A stretch of 64,000 nucleotides of DNA, taken from contig JAIEPH010000018.1 in assembly GCA_019749805.1 (NCBI GenBank), forward strand, positions 1 to 64,000. The letters are read 5' to 3'. The DNA is from Mycobacteriaceae bacterium. GTDB lineage: Bacteria > Actinomycetota > Actinomycetes > Mycobacteriales > Mycobacteriaceae. The number at the start of each line of letters is the position of its first letter. Position 1 is the first letter of the stretch. This document shows positions 62,156 through 64,000 of the stretch, piece after piece. A model generated the notes under the pieces. The model saw only the letters and a program-made list of their open reading frames with translations. It was not told the DNA's origin and made no database searches. Made by a program: the position numbers and the translations under genes.

Positions 62156-62938
62156 ATGAGCAGGTATGTGCCGGATCGGTTTGACGACCTACGCCGCGAG
62201 TGGATCGCCGATCACGCGGGCATCTTCACCATCCAGAAGCGCCGCGCCGAACGACTGAACCGCCAGATCCGTCGCCGCAATCGGGTCCTGGCTGGCGCAC
62301 GACCAAACCCGTACGACGACAACACGATTCACCCACTGTGGGCGCGGCGGCCCACCACCGTGGAAGGCTGGCTGGAGCTGGCCATCATCGCCGCCGCAGC
62401 CGCCCTGGTGCCCATCGGCTGGCCGGTCGGGGTGCTGATGTATCAGCGCCTTATCGCACTGATCCCGACGCGGCTGCGGTCCTACCCGATACCGGCGCTG
62501 CTGTGGACCGCGGTCGGAATTGGCACCCTGTGCGCGCTGCTCTACACCCCCGATGACTCGCTGAGCACCGCGCTCTACGCGCCTTACCTCCTCGCGCAGA
62601 TCCCCGCGGCGTTCGCTGTCGCCGGCCTCTACGGAATCCTTAACGGCTGGCTGGCCGTCGACGGATCCACCGACTGGTGGCCGCTCACACCGCCGCCCAT
62701 CTCCGTCGACCTCGATATCCCGATGGGCCCAGACGACATGACCGCACCGCCGGTCTTTGCCACCGCCGACGCCGAGCATCCCGGTGATCTGCGGCCCACC
62801 GGCGGGTCTCGCGGGTCGGTGCGCCTCGTAATCGTCGGCCTGCTGATTTGTGCGATCGGGTCGGCATGGATGACCGGCGCGGTGATCGCCGGTGTCAAAG
62901 ACGTTGTGACCCAGTCGGTGACGACCTACAGCGGCTAG
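62156..62938 (+). CDS. multi-pass membrane protein of the transfer region
   Basis: The protein has 260 residues. A basic N-terminus (QKRRAERLNRQIRRRNRVLA) is followed by hydrophobic segments at about 77-103, 117-130 and 141-165, and a C-terminal one (LVIVGLLICAIGSAWMTGAV). It is the only plus-strand gene here. Its TAG stop shares the palindromic CTAG with the TAG of the convergent coupling-protein gene. Function unknown, likely transfer-related by position. Confidence 0.6.
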   Translation: MSRYVPDRFDDLRREWIADHAGIFTIQKRRAERLNRQIRRRNRVLAGARPNPYDDNTIHPLWARRPTTVEGWLELAIIAAAAALVPIGWPVGVLMYQRLIALIPTRLRSYPIPALLWTAVGIGTLCALLYTPDDSLSTALYAPYLLAQIPAAFAVAGLYGILNGWLAVDGSTDWWPLTPPPISVDLDIPMGPDDMTAPPVFATADAEHPGDLRPTGGSRGSVRLVIVGLLICAIGSAWMTGAVIAGVKDVVTQSVTTYSG

Positions 62939-64000
62939 GTTTCGCTGTCGGCCCACAACTTCCTCAACCGCTCGACCACACGCCCGTCGCCGCCGGCTCG
63001 CTTGTCGCCATTGCCCGCCCCGTTGAGCAACGTCTTGACCGCGGCGTCGTAGTAGGAGCGAAACACCGTCCAGTCGGGGATCTCGACGCACTTGCCTACA
63101 TCTCCGCGCACGAGCAGGCGCGCCGTCTCACGATTCGGGGGCAACAATTCTTGCCAGCGCAGCCCCGGTCCCATATCGCTGCTCAGGCTCCGGTGGCCAT
63201 CGGCCTGGCTGTAGCTTTCCGGACGCCGATTGGTGAATAACGACCAGTCCTCGCCAGCTTCGAGCAGCTCAATTTCCCTGGCCCCGTACATGATCAGCGA
63301 GGCCGGAAAGATCGCCCGCAGTTCATCGGCGTAGTCCCTGCCATAGACCGTGTCCAGCTGACACGATGCCTGCACCGCTGCCACCATGTTGATGCCCAAC
63401 CCGCGACCTTCCCCGACGATCCGGCGCAGACTCGGGATCGGGGCTGTGTTGGGCAACTCGTCGATCACCATCAGCAGACGGTGCATCTGCTCGCGCCGCG
63501 CGGTCTTCTCTCGCCAGCGCCGCACCAGCGAATCCAGCAGCGTCACCGCCGCGCCGGCCACCGTGCCGTCGGCCGGCGCCAACACAAACAACGTGGCTTG
63601 CGGATCATCGAGAAACACCGGGTCAAACGCGCGGTTGAACAGAGTCGGAGTCGCCGCCGACGTCGACATCGCCACCGTGGTCAACGCCGACAACGACAGC
63701 CGAAGCCACGGCGTGATCGCCTTGCGCATCGTTATTGCCACAGAATCACGTTGGCGCGGGTCCATTTGCAGAATCCGCATCATCCCCAGCGCCAACACCT
63801 CATAGCGGCGGCATAACGCTGCGGCCTGGGCCCATCCGGGTTCGGTGAAGTTCTCCGGGTCGATGTTGTCCACCGCCCGCAACACCCAATCCATACCTTC
63901 GCCGTTGCCCTGCGGGGAAGCCGCATACAAGAATGCCGCCAGTGGACCCGCTGCTTGAGACTCCCAGATACCGCCGTCGGAAACCTCATCGGCCCCCGAG
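62935..64000 (-). CDS. traG: VirD4/TraG-type coupling protein (partial, N-terminus beyond the window)
   Basis: The visible 354 residues are the C-terminal part; the frame is still open at the right edge. It shows FLYAASPQGNGEGMDWV, TLFVLAPADGTVAGAAV and the Walker B MVIDELPNTA. It also has EGRGLGINMVAAVQASCQLD and the TraG C-terminal RLLVRGDVGKCVEIPDW. Walker A must be off-window. The coupling protein brings the relaxase-DNA complex to the VirB4/VirB6 channel. No defect in the visible part. Confidence 0.88.
   Translation of the reverse strand, partial: SGADEVSDGGIWESQAAGPLAAFLYAASPQGNGEGMDWVLRAVDNIDPENFTEPGWAQAAALCRRYEVLALGMMRILQMDPRQRDSVAITMRKAITPWLRLSLSALTTVAMSTSAATPTLFNRAFDPVFLDDPQATLFVLAPADGTVAGAAVTLLDSLVRRWREKTARREQMHRLLMVIDELPNTAPIPSLRRIVGEGRGLGINMVAAVQASCQLDTVYGRDYADELRAIFPASLIMYGAREIELLEAGEDWSLFTNRRPESYSQADGHRSLSSDMGPGLRWQELLPPNRETARLLVRGDVGKCVEIPDWTVFRSYYDAAVKTLLNGAGNGDKRAGGDGRVVERLRKLWADSET

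Noticed and set aside
1..64000. tRNA or rRNA genes
   Set aside because: No cloverleaf with a TTCGANTC-type T-arm or rRNA signature was noticed by eye; a proper search was not possible.

Overview
The window looks like part of a large conjugative plasmid (or integrated conjugative element) of a high-GC actinobacterium, most likely a fast-growing Mycobacterium. The evidence is GC-rich codon use with many GTG starts, TcpC/VirB4/VirB6/TraG-type conjugation genes, a MobF relaxase-helicase, a DUF2637 protein, an ESX-secretion-like protein, LigC-type ligases and a CmtR-like regulator. No replication initiator or ParA/ParB pair was recognised. Family names come from memory of motifs; no database search was possible.

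Layout. 1-734: apparently non-coding, with a Xer-like recombination site at 48-77. 735-2217: complete IS256-family insertion sequence with an 8-bp target duplication. 2.6-12 kb: accessory genes, namely an Mrr-like nuclease, small hypotheticals, an N-terminal module shared with a gene at 22.7-23.6 kb, a coiled-coil/membrane operon, and a large hypothetical with a paralogue at 47.4-48.9 kb.

12,914-22,172: a 9.26-kb transposon inserted exactly between two codons of a plasmid ATP-dependent DNA ligase gene. The 5' piece lies at 22,173-22,277 and the 3' piece at 12,050-12,913, both on the minus strand. The element carries two translationally coupled tyrosine recombinases followed at once by its own intact LigC-type ligase. 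It then carries a CmtR-like sensor overlapping a heavy-metal P-type ATPase, and a methionine-rich copper module behind an ATACCC-N4-GGGTAT palindrome.

22-31 kb: the rest of the ligase operon, an Xre regulator, a RES/Xre toxin-antitoxin pair, and an unassigned divergent three-gene cluster including a nuclease-fold-like protein (25.5-29.6 kb). 31-38 kb: a plus-strand run opened by a 42-bp palindromic operator. It contains a small protein, an unusual C5 DNA methyltransferase, a 145-nt imperfect hairpin, an NrdH-like redoxin, small hypotheticals and a PAPS-reductase-like protein. 38-39.5 kb: HNH-like and helical proteins facing a C-rich candidate oriT. 39,484-45,426: the relaxase-helicase. 45.4-51 kb: a sigma/HARE-HTH regulator-like protein, the second large paralogue, an ESX-substrate-like protein and a DUF2637 protein. 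51.6-64 kb: a dense conjugation operon on the minus strand (DUF4326-ASCH protein, VirB6-like, VirB4, small membrane proteins, TcpC, TraG-like fragment, surface protein), one plus-strand membrane gene, and a VirD4/TraG coupling protein running off the right edge.

The conjugation genes move the plasmid. The accessory genes supply metal resistance, DNA modification and nuclease functions and a toxin-antitoxin pair. The transposon captured by the ligase gene is the clearest unusual feature.
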